Assembly (NCBI GenBank): GCA_029780115.1
Contig: JAKOZG010000016.1
Span: 1 to 64,000 of the forward strand
Origin: Thermotogota bacterium
GTDB lineage: Bacteria; Thermotogota; Thermotogae; Petrotogales; Petrotogaceae
DNA: 64,000 nucleotides
Direction of reading: 5' to 3'
The translations under genes and the position numbers were made by a program. The notes under the pieces were generated by a model. It was not told where the DNA came from. It worked only from the letters and a program-made list of their open reading frames with translations, and ran no database searches. Shown here piece after piece: positions 29,543-38,582 of the stretch. How positions within the stretch are numbered: the stretch's first letter is position 1; every line of letters begins with the position of its first letter.

Positions 29543-29791
29543 TTATTCATTTGAACTCGGTGTACCACTGTCTTGAAATAATTTGATATATTTAGAAGGG
29601 ACCATCATTTTAACAGCATGTTTATAAACTAATGATTGTTCGCCACTTTTTTCTAAAAGAATAGTGTAATCATCGAAAGATCTGACGATACCACTTGTTT
29701 GAAATCCCCCTTCTAAATAAACTTTGACTTCTATCTTGTTAATGCGTAAAATGTTTAAAAATCTATCCTGCAGGTTAAATTTTTCAGCCAC
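29543..29791 (-). CDS. hfq: RNA chaperone Hfq
   Basis: The 82-residue Sm-like protein shows the family motifs NLQDRFLN, the Sm1 segment with GGFQTSG, and Sm2 YKHAV. Hfq forms a hexameric ring that pairs small RNAs with mRNAs. The GTG at 29791 is chosen because the GTG at 29800 is inside the AGGGGTG ribosome site. It lies just after miaA, the same miaA-hfq order seen in proteobacteria. Small RNA regulation is therefore likely in this organism, though no sRNA gene was identified here. Confidence 0.95.
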   Translation of the reverse strand: MAEKFNLQDRFLNILRINKIEVKVYLEGGFQTSGIVRSFDDYTILLEKSGEQSLVYKHAVKMMVPSKYIKLFQDSGTPSSNE

Positions 29792-29802
29792 TTTTATCAC
29801 CC

Positions 29803-30735
29803 CTAATTTTGTTGTTTTATTTTAAGTATGATTTTCCTTATTGCATCTTCCTCAGAAAGTTCACTCAAATTCAACCATAATGAGTTTTCAAATCTTCTGA
29901 AATAAATTATTTGCCTTCGGGCATAATTTCTAGTGTTAACTTTCATTTTATGGACCATTGTATCATATTCAATTTCACCTTCTAAATATTTTATCACTTC
30001 TTTATAACCAATTGTGTTTAGTGAATTTAAATTTTTAGAAAAACCTAATGAAAGAATATTATTAACCTCTTCGATAAGGCCTTCTTTTAGCATTTTTTCT
30101 GTCCTTTGATTAATTCTCTCATGTAACTCTTTTCTATCTCTATCTAAAACAACTATTTCATAGTTGAATTTTGGTTGTTCAGGACCTTGAAATTTAATTA
30201 GTTCACCCATTCTTTTTCCAGTAACAATATATACCTCAAGAGCTCTTATTGTTCTTTTAACATCATTTGGATGTATTCTTAAAGCACTTTCTGGATCTAT
30301 GTCTGTTAACATCTTTCTAAGTATTCCAGGATTTTCGTTTTCTAATTTTCGAAGATAAGTTCTGACTCCATGATCAGATTCAACATTTAGGAAACCTTTT
30401 TGAAGCGCATCAATATATAGACCTGTCCCCCCTACTAAAATAGGAAATTTATTGTTATTTAACACTTCTTCAATTGTTTTTTCAGCAGCTAATTTATAAT
30501 CATAAGCTGTAAAATGTTCATCTAATTCGACAAATCCAAACAAATGATGTTTAACTAATTTCAATGTTTGTTCGTCGGGGAAAGAAGTCCCTATTTTCAG
30601 ATTTTTGTAAATCTGCCTTGAATCCATGCAAATTATTTCACCATCAAGTTCTTGAGCAACTCTGATGGATATTTCTGTTTTTCCAACAGCAGTAGGGCCA
30701 GTAATTATTAAAACCTTATTCTTGTTATCTTTCAT
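29803..30735 (-). CDS. miaA: tRNA dimethylallyltransferase MiaA
   Basis: The 310-residue enzyme transfers a dimethylallyl group to A37 of tRNAs reading U-starting codons. Visible motifs are the P-loop GPTAVGKTE, the MDSRQIYK segment and GTGLYIDAL. The C-terminal TRNYARRQIIYFRR region binds the anticodon loop. Its ATG overlaps the upstream methyltransferase stop by four bases, so the genes are coupled. Confidence 0.96.
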   Translation of the reverse strand: MKDNKNKVLIITGPTAVGKTEISIRVAQELDGEIICMDSRQIYKNLKIGTSFPDEQTLKLVKHHLFGFVELDEHFTAYDYKLAAEKTIEEVLNNNKFPILVGGTGLYIDALQKGFLNVESDHGVRTYLRKLENENPGILRKMLTDIDPESALRIHPNDVKRTIRALEVYIVTGKRMGELIKFQGPEQPKFNYEIVVLDRDRKELHERINQRTEKMLKEGLIEEVNNILSLGFSKNLNSLNTIGYKEVIKYLEGEIEYDTMVHKMKVNTRNYARRQIIYFRRFENSLWLNLSELSEEDAIRKIILKIKQQN

Positions 30736-31508
30736 TTCTTTTCAATCACTCCAAAAACGACACCACTTTTTTTACTTCCCACATTATAATTAAATTTGAA
30801 CTCATTCCAAATGGAATCATTAACTCGAGCTTTAACGACAACTCTTTTTCTTGAAATTCTAATCATGTTTTCTAAATCTACTTTATCTATCCTGTCATAA
30901 CTGGCAAATTTTCTTAAAGGATTCATTGAACTAGACTTAAACTGAGGATTTTCAAACATAGGATCACAATACACGGAATCATAGCTATTATCAACTTGCC
31001 TTTTTATAAAATCTTTATAATTTTCGTGATAGATTTTTATTTTTTCAGAAGACTCTTTCAACCACAATTCTTTAAATTGATACCTTTTTAAACTTTCTTT
31101 AACTACTACGTAAATAGGAAAAGATGCTTCAATTCCAATCACTTCTTTACAAAAATAACCTAAAAGAAGTGCATCACTTCCAAGACCAAATGTCAAATCT
31201 AAAATTACATCATTTTCTTCAGGTTTTATAGATTCTATCAAATAATCTTTTCCATTTTTTAAATAATTGTTCAATCGTATTTTCGAAACAGAAGGATGGA
31301 AAAATAATCTTCCATCCTTCCACTTACAATCTATCGTTAGATTTTTATTTACAACAAAATAAATTTCATCTTCTTTCAAAACATCCTTCAAATTTTTTCT
31401 TTCAATAAACTCGCCGTTATATTTGTGAGCCAGTTCCTTAGCCAAACTAATTTGTTCTCCATTTGGGTCATGTGAGGTAGTGAATATCAATCTAGTAAAA
31501 TCCTCCAT
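30732..31508 (-). CDS. Class I SAM-dependent methyltransferase, RsmJ-like
   Basis: The 258-residue protein has a methyltransferase fold with LDLTFGLGSDALLLG (about residue 105). It also has the signature YCDPMFENPQFKSS, close to the LDPMFP..KSA motif of RsmJ, which methylates G1516 of 16S rRNA. The N-terminal 90 residues differ from RsmJ. It probably modifies a nucleic acid, perhaps rRNA. It lies between a DivIC-like gene (17-base overlap) and miaA, in a unit rich in RNA-modification functions. Confidence 0.75.
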   Translation of the reverse strand: MEDFTRLIFTTSHDPNGEQISLAKELAHKYNGEFIERKNLKDVLKEDEIYFVVNKNLTIDCKWKDGRLFFHPSVSKIRLNNYLKNGKDYLIESIKPEENDVILDLTFGLGSDALLLGYFCKEVIGIEASFPIYVVVKESLKRYQFKELWLKESSEKIKIYHENYKDFIKRQVDNSYDSVYCDPMFENPQFKSSSMNPLRKFASYDRIDKVDLENMIRISRKRVVVKARVNDSIWNEFKFNYNVGSKKSGVVFGVIEKK

Positions 31509-31800
31509 CTTTAATCAATACTCCTTTTTTCTTCAACTGCTCTTCTAAGGAATCAATTATCTGTTCCCTTTCTTCAATCTTTTTTTCCAAAGTTGTCTTT
31601 TTCGAAGCTAAGCTCTCATATTCATTTTTTAGTGAAATGTAATAATTAACTAACCTAACTATTTGATAAACCATGAAAAATGAAATGAATACTAAAACAA
31701 ACAAAGCAAAAAATTTCCACCAATCGAAAAACGATTTTTTATTTTTTTTATTGAAAATGTTCTTTTTATTTTTCTTGTTATCAATATCGATTAAAGGCAT
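31492..31800 (-). CDS. DivIC/FtsB-like septum formation initiator protein
   Basis: The 102-residue protein has a basic cytoplasmic start and one transmembrane helix (about residues 28-50). A predicted coiled coil (about 55-92) with regular heptads follows. This is the bitopic plan of DivIC/FtsB/FtsL division proteins. Such short proteins diverge quickly, so DivIC versus FtsL cannot be decided. It overlaps the next gene by 17 bases and follows the malG-like gene by 29. Confidence 0.7.
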   Translation of the reverse strand: MPLIDIDNKKNKKNIFNKKNKKSFFDWWKFFALFVLVFISFFMVYQIVRLVNYYISLKNEYESLASKKTTLEKKIEEREQIIDSLEEQLKKKGVLIKDGGFY

Positions 31801-31829
31801 TTTGACACATCCTCTAAAAGTAAGGTTAT

Positions 31830-34073
31830 TTAACCTTTCAAGCCTGTTCTTGCTATCCCCTCTACAAAATATTTTTGCAAAAATAAGAACAAAATTACTA
31901 CCGGAATCATCGTGAAAGTAGAGGCGGCCATAAGTAAATTATAAACTTCACCAGCATCTGTCCTAAAATTTTGTAACCCTACCGCTAAGGTCCTCATTTC
32001 TGGACTTTTGGTTACTATCAAAACCCAAAGAAAGGCATTCCAGCTACCGACAAACTTTAATAGACCTCCAGTCAAAATTGCAGGCTTACTCAAAGGAACC
32101 ATCACAGTCCATAGAAATCTCCAACTACTTGAACCATCAATTTTAGCTGCATCCCACAAATCATCTGGAACGGTCATAAATTGTTGCCTGAGCAAAAATA
32201 TAGCAAAAACACTTATAACCCATGGAACAATTAACGCATAGTAACTATCTATCCACGAAAATTTACTAATAGTTATATAATTAGGTACTAACATCACTTC
32301 GCCAGGAACCATCATTGTGGCTAAGAACAATGTGAAAATTGCGTTCTTTCCCCAGAAATTTAACTTTGCAAATGCAAAAGCTGCCATTGAAGAAAAAATT
32401 ACTTCAAGTAATGTAGTAGCTAAAGCCACAAAGACGGTATTAATATAATAGCGAGAAAATGGTGCGGAATTCCATGCATCCACATAATTTTGAAAAATAT
32501 TTGCTAGTATCTGTGAAAATGTATACCCAACTTTACTATAAGGTTCTTCATAAGGTTCTTCGTCTATTAACCAAATAGATGGGATATTGTTTGTGTAAAT
32601 CTCTATTCTAGAATTGTTTTTAAATAATATTTTGTCTACAAAGAAAGGCGCCTGATCAATCTTGGCTTTTGATGTGGAATCAATGTAAAATACATCAAAT
32701 TCTCTTAGTATTTTATCATATTCGATCCTTTTTTTCAAAACAGTTTGGAACCCCTCTTCCTTGCCTCCAATATTTTGCATTAAAAAATTGTAATCACTTG
32801 TTGAAAGCACACTCTTCGCGTTTTCTAACGAGGCACCCTTGTTAGCTAAAGTTCTTAATATATTGACCCATGTTTGTATTTCGAAAGAATCGCGGGCTAA
32901 AGAGTTTTCAACGTCTGTTATGAACGTCTTTTCGAAATACGACACTACTTCCTTATTCAAAGAATTAATATTCTTCTGAGTTGCTATATCCTTTACTATT
33001 ACTTTAAAATACTCAGGAAAATCGCTACCTTGTATATCTTTTAAGAGATTTTCATATTTTTCTTGTTTTGTAGGCACTCGAAAAGTAATATAAGCCTGAT
33101 CGAGAAATTCGTTTTGAATTTGGTTATACTGATTTTGAAAAAAAATGTAGAATATTAAGGTGTTAACTTCCATAATAACTGGATTATATATATTACGTTG
33201 TATAAGAGTGTTTGTGTTCTGTAATATTTCATCTTCAAAAGTTTCTATCTTCGATAAAAAATTGACGAGTATTTCTACAATTTCTTCAACTTCGTGAAGC
33301 GTTACAACACGTAATTCAGGTTTATATAACCCGAGCTGTATATTCATTGACTGAATTTCTTGCTTAATGTTTGTAAGATAATCTATAAATTCTTGTTTGC
33401 TATTTTCTATTTTTTCAACTTCTGAGGGATCCATTTCCGGAGAAACTCTAAAGTATGGAAGAAGATTTATGCTTCTCTCTAAAGTTAAATTAATGAAATC
33501 TTCTATTTTAGTAAGAGTTTGTTGAACTCTTCTTACAGTTAACGTTTGACGATAATATCCATTTGATTTAGAAAATAAAGTGTAGTAGATATTTTCAAAA
33601 TTCTCGAGAGTATATGTATCTTGCAGAAACATACTTTTTAAATCATCTCTTATTTCTATATTTTCTAAATATTCATAAATACTAGACATCAAAGAATCGA
33701 CATCGGTACTTTCTGAATAATTAATATCTCTGAGCAGTATTTCAACCTGTCCTCTTCTAACGTAGTCACCTTCTATATTGTAAATCAACTTATAAGGATT
33801 GTATTTTTCATCTATTGCTAAAGTTCTAAATTCCTCTAAACTTAATCCTCGTCTAATATTGTATGAAGAAGGTGCAATTTCTAGCTTTAATGACCATTCT
33901 TTTTTAAAATTTTTTGTAGTCCAAGTAGGTGGCCATTCATTGATTTCACTTGGAGCTTTTAAAGATGTTACAATCATCCAAGCAAAAGGCAATAACATCA
34001 AAATAGCTCCTGCGGCTAAAAGAATATAGACGACTAATTTCCACATAGTTTTTAAAAAATTACTGTAGTTCAA
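31830..34073 (-). CDS. Sugar-type ABC transporter permease (MalG-like) with a very large insertion
   Basis: At 747 residues this is about 2.5 times the usual 280-300 of MalG-type permeases. Residues 10-33 form TM1. The normal pre-TM2 segment (WPPTWTTKNFKKEW) follows. About 455 extra residues (roughly 60-515), mostly helical and charged, come next. The standard permease then resumes at YVDAWNSAPFSRYYINT, with the EAA loop DAAKIDGSSSWRF near 643. The insertion lies in the extracytoplasmic loop that normally faces the binding protein. TTG start with AAGGAGGTT eight bases ahead. No binding protein or ATPase gene is adjacent. Confidence 0.88.
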   Translation of the reverse strand: MNYSNFLKTMWKLVVYILLAAGAILMLLPFAWMIVTSLKAPSEINEWPPTWTTKNFKKEWSLKLEIAPSSYNIRRGLSLEEFRTLAIDEKYNPYKLIYNIEGDYVRRGQVEILLRDINYSESTDVDSLMSSIYEYLENIEIRDDLKSMFLQDTYTLENFENIYYTLFSKSNGYYRQTLTVRRVQQTLTKIEDFINLTLERSINLLPYFRVSPEMDPSEVEKIENSKQEFIDYLTNIKQEIQSMNIQLGLYKPELRVVTLHEVEEIVEILVNFLSKIETFEDEILQNTNTLIQRNIYNPVIMEVNTLIFYIFFQNQYNQIQNEFLDQAYITFRVPTKQEKYENLLKDIQGSDFPEYFKVIVKDIATQKNINSLNKEVVSYFEKTFITDVENSLARDSFEIQTWVNILRTLANKGASLENAKSVLSTSDYNFLMQNIGGKEEGFQTVLKKRIEYDKILREFDVFYIDSTSKAKIDQAPFFVDKILFKNNSRIEIYTNNIPSIWLIDEEPYEEPYSKVGYTFSQILANIFQNYVDAWNSAPFSRYYINTVFVALATTLLEVIFSSMAAFAFAKLNFWGKNAIFTLFLATMMVPGEVMLVPNYITISKFSWIDSYYALIVPWVISVFAIFLLRQQFMTVPDDLWDAAKIDGSSSWRFLWTVMVPLSKPAILTGGLLKFVGSWNAFLWVLIVTKSPEMRTLAVGLQNFRTDAGEVYNLLMAASTFTMIPVVILFLFLQKYFVEGIARTGLKG

Positions 34074-34087
34074 GAAGGTAACCTCCT

Positions 34088-35452
34088 TCAGGAATCGTAA
34101 TAAACCTTTTTTTTGCTAGCTTTCATCTGTAGAAAGGTGAAAACTAAGGTAATACCAAACAATACATAAGCAGCAGCACTTGCTTCACCCATTCTTTGTT
34201 GATGGTAAAATTTGTCATAAATATAATAAACTAAAGTCATACCGCTATTATTATATGGGCCTGGCATTCCAACATAAAGTATGAAGATTTCATCAAAAAC
34301 CTTAAAAGCACCGATCATGGCTACAATAATTATAAAAAATGTGGTTGGAGAAAGTAATGGTAGTGTAATATATCTAAACTTCTGAAAAGGAGAGGCTCCA
34401 TCGACTTTAGCAGCCTCGTAATAACTCTTATCTATGTTTTGTAATCCAGCAAGGAAAATTATAGAATAATAACCAACCATCTTCCAAATAGAAATCATTG
34501 CGACGGTTGGAATAGTGTAAGCTTGATCTTTCAACCAACTGATTTTAGAAAATCCCATTTGAGTTAAGATATAATTTATTAATCCATTATCATTGAAAAG
34601 CCACTGCCAAACAAGTGATATTGCGACAACACTTGTAACAAATGGAATAAAGTAAATAGTCCGGAAAATTGCTTTACCATGTATTTCTTGATTTAACAAA
34701 AGTGCAATGATTAAAGCTAAAAATATAGTAATAGGTGTAGATAGCAAAACATAATATGTCGTATTCCATATAGCTTTAATAAATAAAGATTGTTGTTTTG
34801 CCAGAGCTAAGAAACTGATGATTTCAGCTACACCAAACCAGTAAAAAAAGGCATAAAAACCGATGAAGAGCAGTATCTTTAAGAATACTTTATTTGACTT
34901 CTGAGTTAAAAAATGTGAAGCAGCCAAGACAGTGTAAGTTATGACTTGAATTAATGAAATAGCGACATTTAAATAATTTGCAGAATTTGTTAAAAACAAG
35001 CTGATTAATCCCAAACAGCTCATAAGCACAACCAATATTTTTTGATAACGCTTTTCAATATTCTTAAAATCGAAGATAAGGTGCATAAGAAAGATGGAAC
35101 TCATAACCAAAAGCAATGTATTAAAAAAAGCGGTATTAAATGAAATAGAAATAGGTTTATCTAATTTAAACAGTTTTATGTAGTTGTTAAAACCAATAAA
35201 TATAGGATTATCTTGAGTTTGGAAATCCCACTTAAAGAAACTTAAATAAAAAGAATAAACGATAGGCCAAAAAACAAATAGTCCTAACACAACAAAAGAA
35301 GGTAACAAATACAAATAAGCGGAAAAGCTCTCTTTTAATTTTCTGTATTTTACAGGTTTTAATAATCTCTTACATATCAACTGAATTATCAACAACGCTA
35401 TTATAATTAACCCAACGTATAATAAGATTGTAACTTCTGCATTTATAAACAT
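34088..35452 (-). CDS. Sugar-type ABC transporter permease (MalF-like) with extra membrane helices
   Basis: This 454-residue protein is the partner of the MalG-like permease. It has an N-terminal extra helix, then the usual AYLYLLPSFVVLGLFVFWPIVYS helix start. An insertion of about 115 mostly hydrophobic residues (about 112-225, four or five helices) precedes the standard permease core. That core has the EAA loop YEAAKVDGASPFQKF. Sequence on both sides of the insertion is similar (AFFNTLLLV and AIWNTTYYVLL), as if a segment was duplicated. ATG 35452 has GGAGG six bases upstream and is preferred over TTG 35479. Confidence 0.88.
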   Translation of the reverse strand: MFINAEVTILLYVGLIIIALLIIQLICKRLLKPVKYRKLKESFSAYLYLLPSFVVLGLFVFWPIVYSFYLSFFKWDFQTQDNPIFIGFNNYIKLFKLDKPISISFNTAFFNTLLLVMSSIFLMHLIFDFKNIEKRYQKILVVLMSCLGLISLFLTNSANYLNVAISLIQVITYTVLAASHFLTQKSNKVFLKILLFIGFYAFFYWFGVAEIISFLALAKQQSLFIKAIWNTTYYVLLSTPITIFLALIIALLLNQEIHGKAIFRTIYFIPFVTSVVAISLVWQWLFNDNGLINYILTQMGFSKISWLKDQAYTIPTVAMISIWKMVGYYSIIFLAGLQNIDKSYYEAAKVDGASPFQKFRYITLPLLSPTTFFIIIVAMIGAFKVFDEIFILYVGMPGPYNNSGMTLVYYIYDKFYHQQRMGEASAAAYVLFGITLVFTFLQMKASKKKVYYDS

Positions 35453-35508
35453 ATTATTCCTCCAATTTATAGACTTCAAAAAATAAGTAAATGTTTATAA
35501 TACGTTGA

Positions 35509-36855
35509 TTAATCCTTATTAATTATCTTTTTACATCTGTTTTGGATTTCTATTAATGTTTTGATAGTTTGCTCAAATTCTGTCTTCTCATAAATACCTT
35601 GCCTTAAAAAGCTGTTTATATTATCTATTTCATCTAGAGCAACATCGACTTTCTTATTTGAACCTCTTTTATAAGCTCCAACCTCAATTAAATCTTTCGC
35701 GTCTATGTAACTAGCATATATATCTTTAATAAATTTTGAAGCTTGTAGATGATCATCATTAGCAACGTCAGTCATAAGTCTGCTAACACTTGCCAATATA
35801 TCTATAGGTGGATAATGAGAAGAATCTGCAAGTTTTCTAGAAAGTACTATATGCCCATCAACAATGCTTCTTACTGAATCACCAATAGGATCATTCATAT
35901 CATCGGCTTCAACTAAAACAGTATAAATCGCAGTCATACTTCCCTCTTTGGAATTACCGGCCCTTTCTAAAATTTTAGGCATATTTGCAAACACACTTGG
36001 AGTGTATCCTCGTGTGGTGGGGGGTTCTCCAATAGAAAGGCCTATTTCTCGTTGTGCCATAGCCCATCTAGTAATTGAATCAACCATCAATAAAACATCA
36101 TAACCCAAATCTCTAAAATACTCTGCTATTGTAGTCGCAGTATATAACGCTTTTACCCTTAATAAAGCGGGGGAGTCAGAAGTTGATACCACCACAACAG
36201 ATCTTTTTAAACCTTCTTCTCCCAAGTCTTTTTCAATAAACTCTCTAACTTCTCTTCCACGTTCTCCAATTAAACCAATAACGTTTACATCAGCCGTAGT
36301 ATTTCTTGCAATCATTCCAAGAAGAGTACTTTTACCTACCCCACTTCCTGCCATTATTCCAATTCGCTGCCCTTTTCCTAAAGTCAAAAAACCATCGATT
36401 GCCCTAACACCTACAGATAAAGGTTCCTTAATCCTTTTCCTTTGTAAAGGATTGGGAGCAGAAGAATATATGCTTCTATTTTCATAATATTTGATTTTGT
36501 TTCCGTCTATAGGTCTACCGATGCCATCTAATACATGTCCTAAGAGATCCGATCCTACTTTAATGGTAATTTTATCCTCCACCTTTTCAACAGGTGCACC
36601 TACATACAAACCTTCAACATCTTCCAGAGGCATTAACAAAACTTTGTTATCAGAAAATCCTACTGTTTCTGCTAAAACAGTTGTTTCATCTTTTAATTTA
36701 ATTTTACACAAATCCCCTAAAGCGGAATTAGGTCCCGTTGACTCTATTGTTACGCCGATAATTCTACTTACTTTTCCTAATTGTGGAAATAAAGGGCGAT
36801 TTTCAAGCCTTTTTTCAAAACTTTTCAACGATCTTTCAAAATTAACTTTCTTCAT
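35509..36855 (-). CDS. fliI: Flagellar export ATPase FliI
   Basis: The 448-residue hexameric ATPase resembles the F1 beta subunit. It has P-loop MAGSGVGKSTLLG near residue 168, IGERGREVREF, and the DSITRWAMAQREIGLSIGEPP stretch. It powers or assists substrate entry into the export gate with FliH and FliJ; no fliJ gene follows. Downstream lies the malF-like permease instead. It overlaps fliH by 14 bases. Confidence 0.96.
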   Translation of the reverse strand: MKKVNFERSLKSFEKRLENRPLFPQLGKVSRIIGVTIESTGPNSALGDLCKIKLKDETTVLAETVGFSDNKVLLMPLEDVEGLYVGAPVEKVEDKITIKVGSDLLGHVLDGIGRPIDGNKIKYYENRSIYSSAPNPLQRKRIKEPLSVGVRAIDGFLTLGKGQRIGIMAGSGVGKSTLLGMIARNTTADVNVIGLIGERGREVREFIEKDLGEEGLKRSVVVVSTSDSPALLRVKALYTATTIAEYFRDLGYDVLLMVDSITRWAMAQREIGLSIGEPPTTRGYTPSVFANMPKILERAGNSKEGSMTAIYTVLVEADDMNDPIGDSVRSIVDGHIVLSRKLADSSHYPPIDILASVSRLMTDVANDDHLQASKFIKDIYASYIDAKDLIEVGAYKRGSNKKVDVALDEIDNINSFLRQGIYEKTEFEQTIKTLIEIQNRCKKIINKD

Positions 36856-37540
36856 TTAAAGACCCTTCCAACATATTTAATATATCTTTAACAAATGTTT
36901 GAGGACTAAGATCAAGCACACCTTGATTGGTATCTAAAAAAATTTGATTATCGATCAATGAAGAATCTTCAATGATTTGAAAGTTGTTACCAAAAGTTTT
37001 AACGATTATTTGAAGGAATTCTTTGTTAAAGCTTGGACTTACTTTTAATGTAGCATCTTTAAACAAATATAGCTTTTTTTGTAAATCTTCAAAAGCAACT
37101 TCAACCCATTCAGGAAAAGATATATTTTCCTCAAAATACTTACCAACGACCATTTTTATAACTTCCTCACTAAAGGCACGTGCTTGATTCGATAACTCCC
37201 CTACATATATTTTGTACTCATTAGCGACCTTTTTTATTTCTTCATTTATTTTTATTAAGTGTTCTTCAAGGTTCTTTTGTTTTTTGTTAAAAAGCTCCAT
37301 TTGTTCTTGTTTTATTTTATTGGCTTGTTGCTTTGCTTCCTCTACAATCTTTTCTGCTTCCTTTCTAGCTGAAGCAACAATTTCCTGTGCTTCTTTTTTA
37401 GCTTTTTTCAAAATTTCAGACTTCAACAACTCTTCCCGGTTTTTTAAGTTATTAATTTCTTCTTCTCTTGAATCTTTAATATCTATTTCAAAAGTCTTAT
37501 CCAACACAACGTATTTATTATTAATAATTCTTTTATTCAA
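36842..37540 (-). CDS. fliH: Flagellar export ATPase regulator FliH
   Basis: The 232-residue protein has a long lysine/glutamate-rich coiled coil (about 25-110), with small-residue repeats such as AEKIVEEAKQQANK. A globular C-terminal domain related to the V/F-ATPase peripheral stalk follows. FliH binds FliI and links it to the C ring. The start is TTG, coupled to the fliG end (eight-base overlap). Sequence conservation is low as usual, so position between fliG and fliI supports the call. Confidence 0.88.
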   Translation of the reverse strand: MNKRIINNKYVVLDKTFEIDIKDSREEEINNLKNREELLKSEILKKAKKEAQEIVASARKEAEKIVEEAKQQANKIKQEQMELFNKKQKNLEEHLIKINEEIKKVANEYKIYVGELSNQARAFSEEVIKMVVGKYFEENISFPEWVEVAFEDLQKKLYLFKDATLKVSPSFNKEFLQIIVKTFGNNFQIIEDSSLIDNQIFLDTNQGVLDLSPQTFVKDILNMLEGSLNEES

Positions 37541-38546
37541 TTAACTCTTCACCTGCCCCGCCTCTTATGATGATTTCGCCGCTTTCTTCAAGCTTTCTTA
37601 TTATATTAACAATTCGTTGCTGGGCTTCGTCAACGTCTCTAACCCTTACAGGTCCCATATAATCCAGTTCTTCTTGAATTATCTGAGCGGCTCTCTTAGA
37701 CATATTCTTAAAAATAATTTCTTTAACTTCATCAGAGGCACCTTTCAGTGCAAGTGTCAAATCTTTGCTGTCAACCTCTCGCAAGACTCTTTGAATAGAT
37801 CTATCATCTAACTTAGTGATGTCCTCAAAGACAAACATCCTTCTTCTTATCTCATCAGACAGTCTCGGGTCTCTTTCTGACAATTTTTCAAAAATTTTGT
37901 TACTCATGGCTCTATCAATATTATTCATTATTTCAGCTGATATATCAATTCCACCAACTTGCGAAAACGATTGAACGGTAAAAGCAGAGAGCCTATCCTT
38001 TAATTTATTTTCGATTTCTTTGACAACATCTGGATTTGAAGAATCCATAGTGGATATCCTTTTTATTACGTCAACTTGCAAATATTCTGGAAGTTCAGAG
38101 ATCACTTTCGCTGCAACCTGTGGAGGAAGATAACAAAGTATCAAAGCAACTGTTTGAGGGTGTTCATTCTGCAAAACATTCACTAATTGTGCAACATCTA
38201 CTTTTCGGAGAAAATCAAAAGGTTTGACTTGCAAATTTGAAACAAGTCTATCTATTATGTCTATAGCTCTTTCAGGACCAAAAGTCGTTTCCAAAAGTTT
38301 TTTGGCGTATTCAACGCCTCCGGTACTGAGATAATCTTTTGCTTTTGCATATTCATAAAATTCATTCAAAATAGCTTTTTGAACTTCTTCATCAATTTTG
38401 TCCAAATTAGCAATTTCCAAAGTCAATTCTTCCACTTCGGCATCGTCAAGTTTTTTAAGAACTTTACTTGCCTTTTCGGGACCTAAAAGAACTAACATTA
38501 TAGCAGCTTTTTTCACTCCATCTAAACCTTTACCTTTATCTGCCAT
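37533..38546 (-). CDS. fliG: Flagellar motor switch protein FliG
   Basis: The 337-residue protein has the three FliG domains: the FliF-binding N-terminus (GVKKAAIMLVLLGPEKAS), the middle domain with the EHPQT motif near residue 130, and the C-terminal torque helix region (VFEDITKLDDRSIQRVLREVD). It transmits torque and CheY-driven switching. It begins 36 bases after fliF with GAAGGAG ahead of its ATG. Confidence 0.97.
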   Translation of the reverse strand: MADKGKGLDGVKKAAIMLVLLGPEKASKVLKKLDDAEVEELTLEIANLDKIDEEVQKAILNEFYEYAKAKDYLSTGGVEYAKKLLETTFGPERAIDIIDRLVSNLQVKPFDFLRKVDVAQLVNVLQNEHPQTVALILCYLPPQVAAKVISELPEYLQVDVIKRISTMDSSNPDVVKEIENKLKDRLSAFTVQSFSQVGGIDISAEIMNNIDRAMSNKIFEKLSERDPRLSDEIRRRMFVFEDITKLDDRSIQRVLREVDSKDLTLALKGASDEVKEIIFKNMSKRAAQIIQEELDYMGPVRVRDVDEAQQRIVNIIRKLEESGEIIIRGGAGEELIE

Positions 38547-38582
38547 AGTAAATCTCCTTCTTAATTTTTCTCCCCTATTATC

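Noticed and set aside
34088-36855. The MalF/MalG genes as a recent insertion into the flagellar operon
   Set aside because: No transposase, repeats, tRNA site or base-composition change borders them, so transfer cannot be supported.
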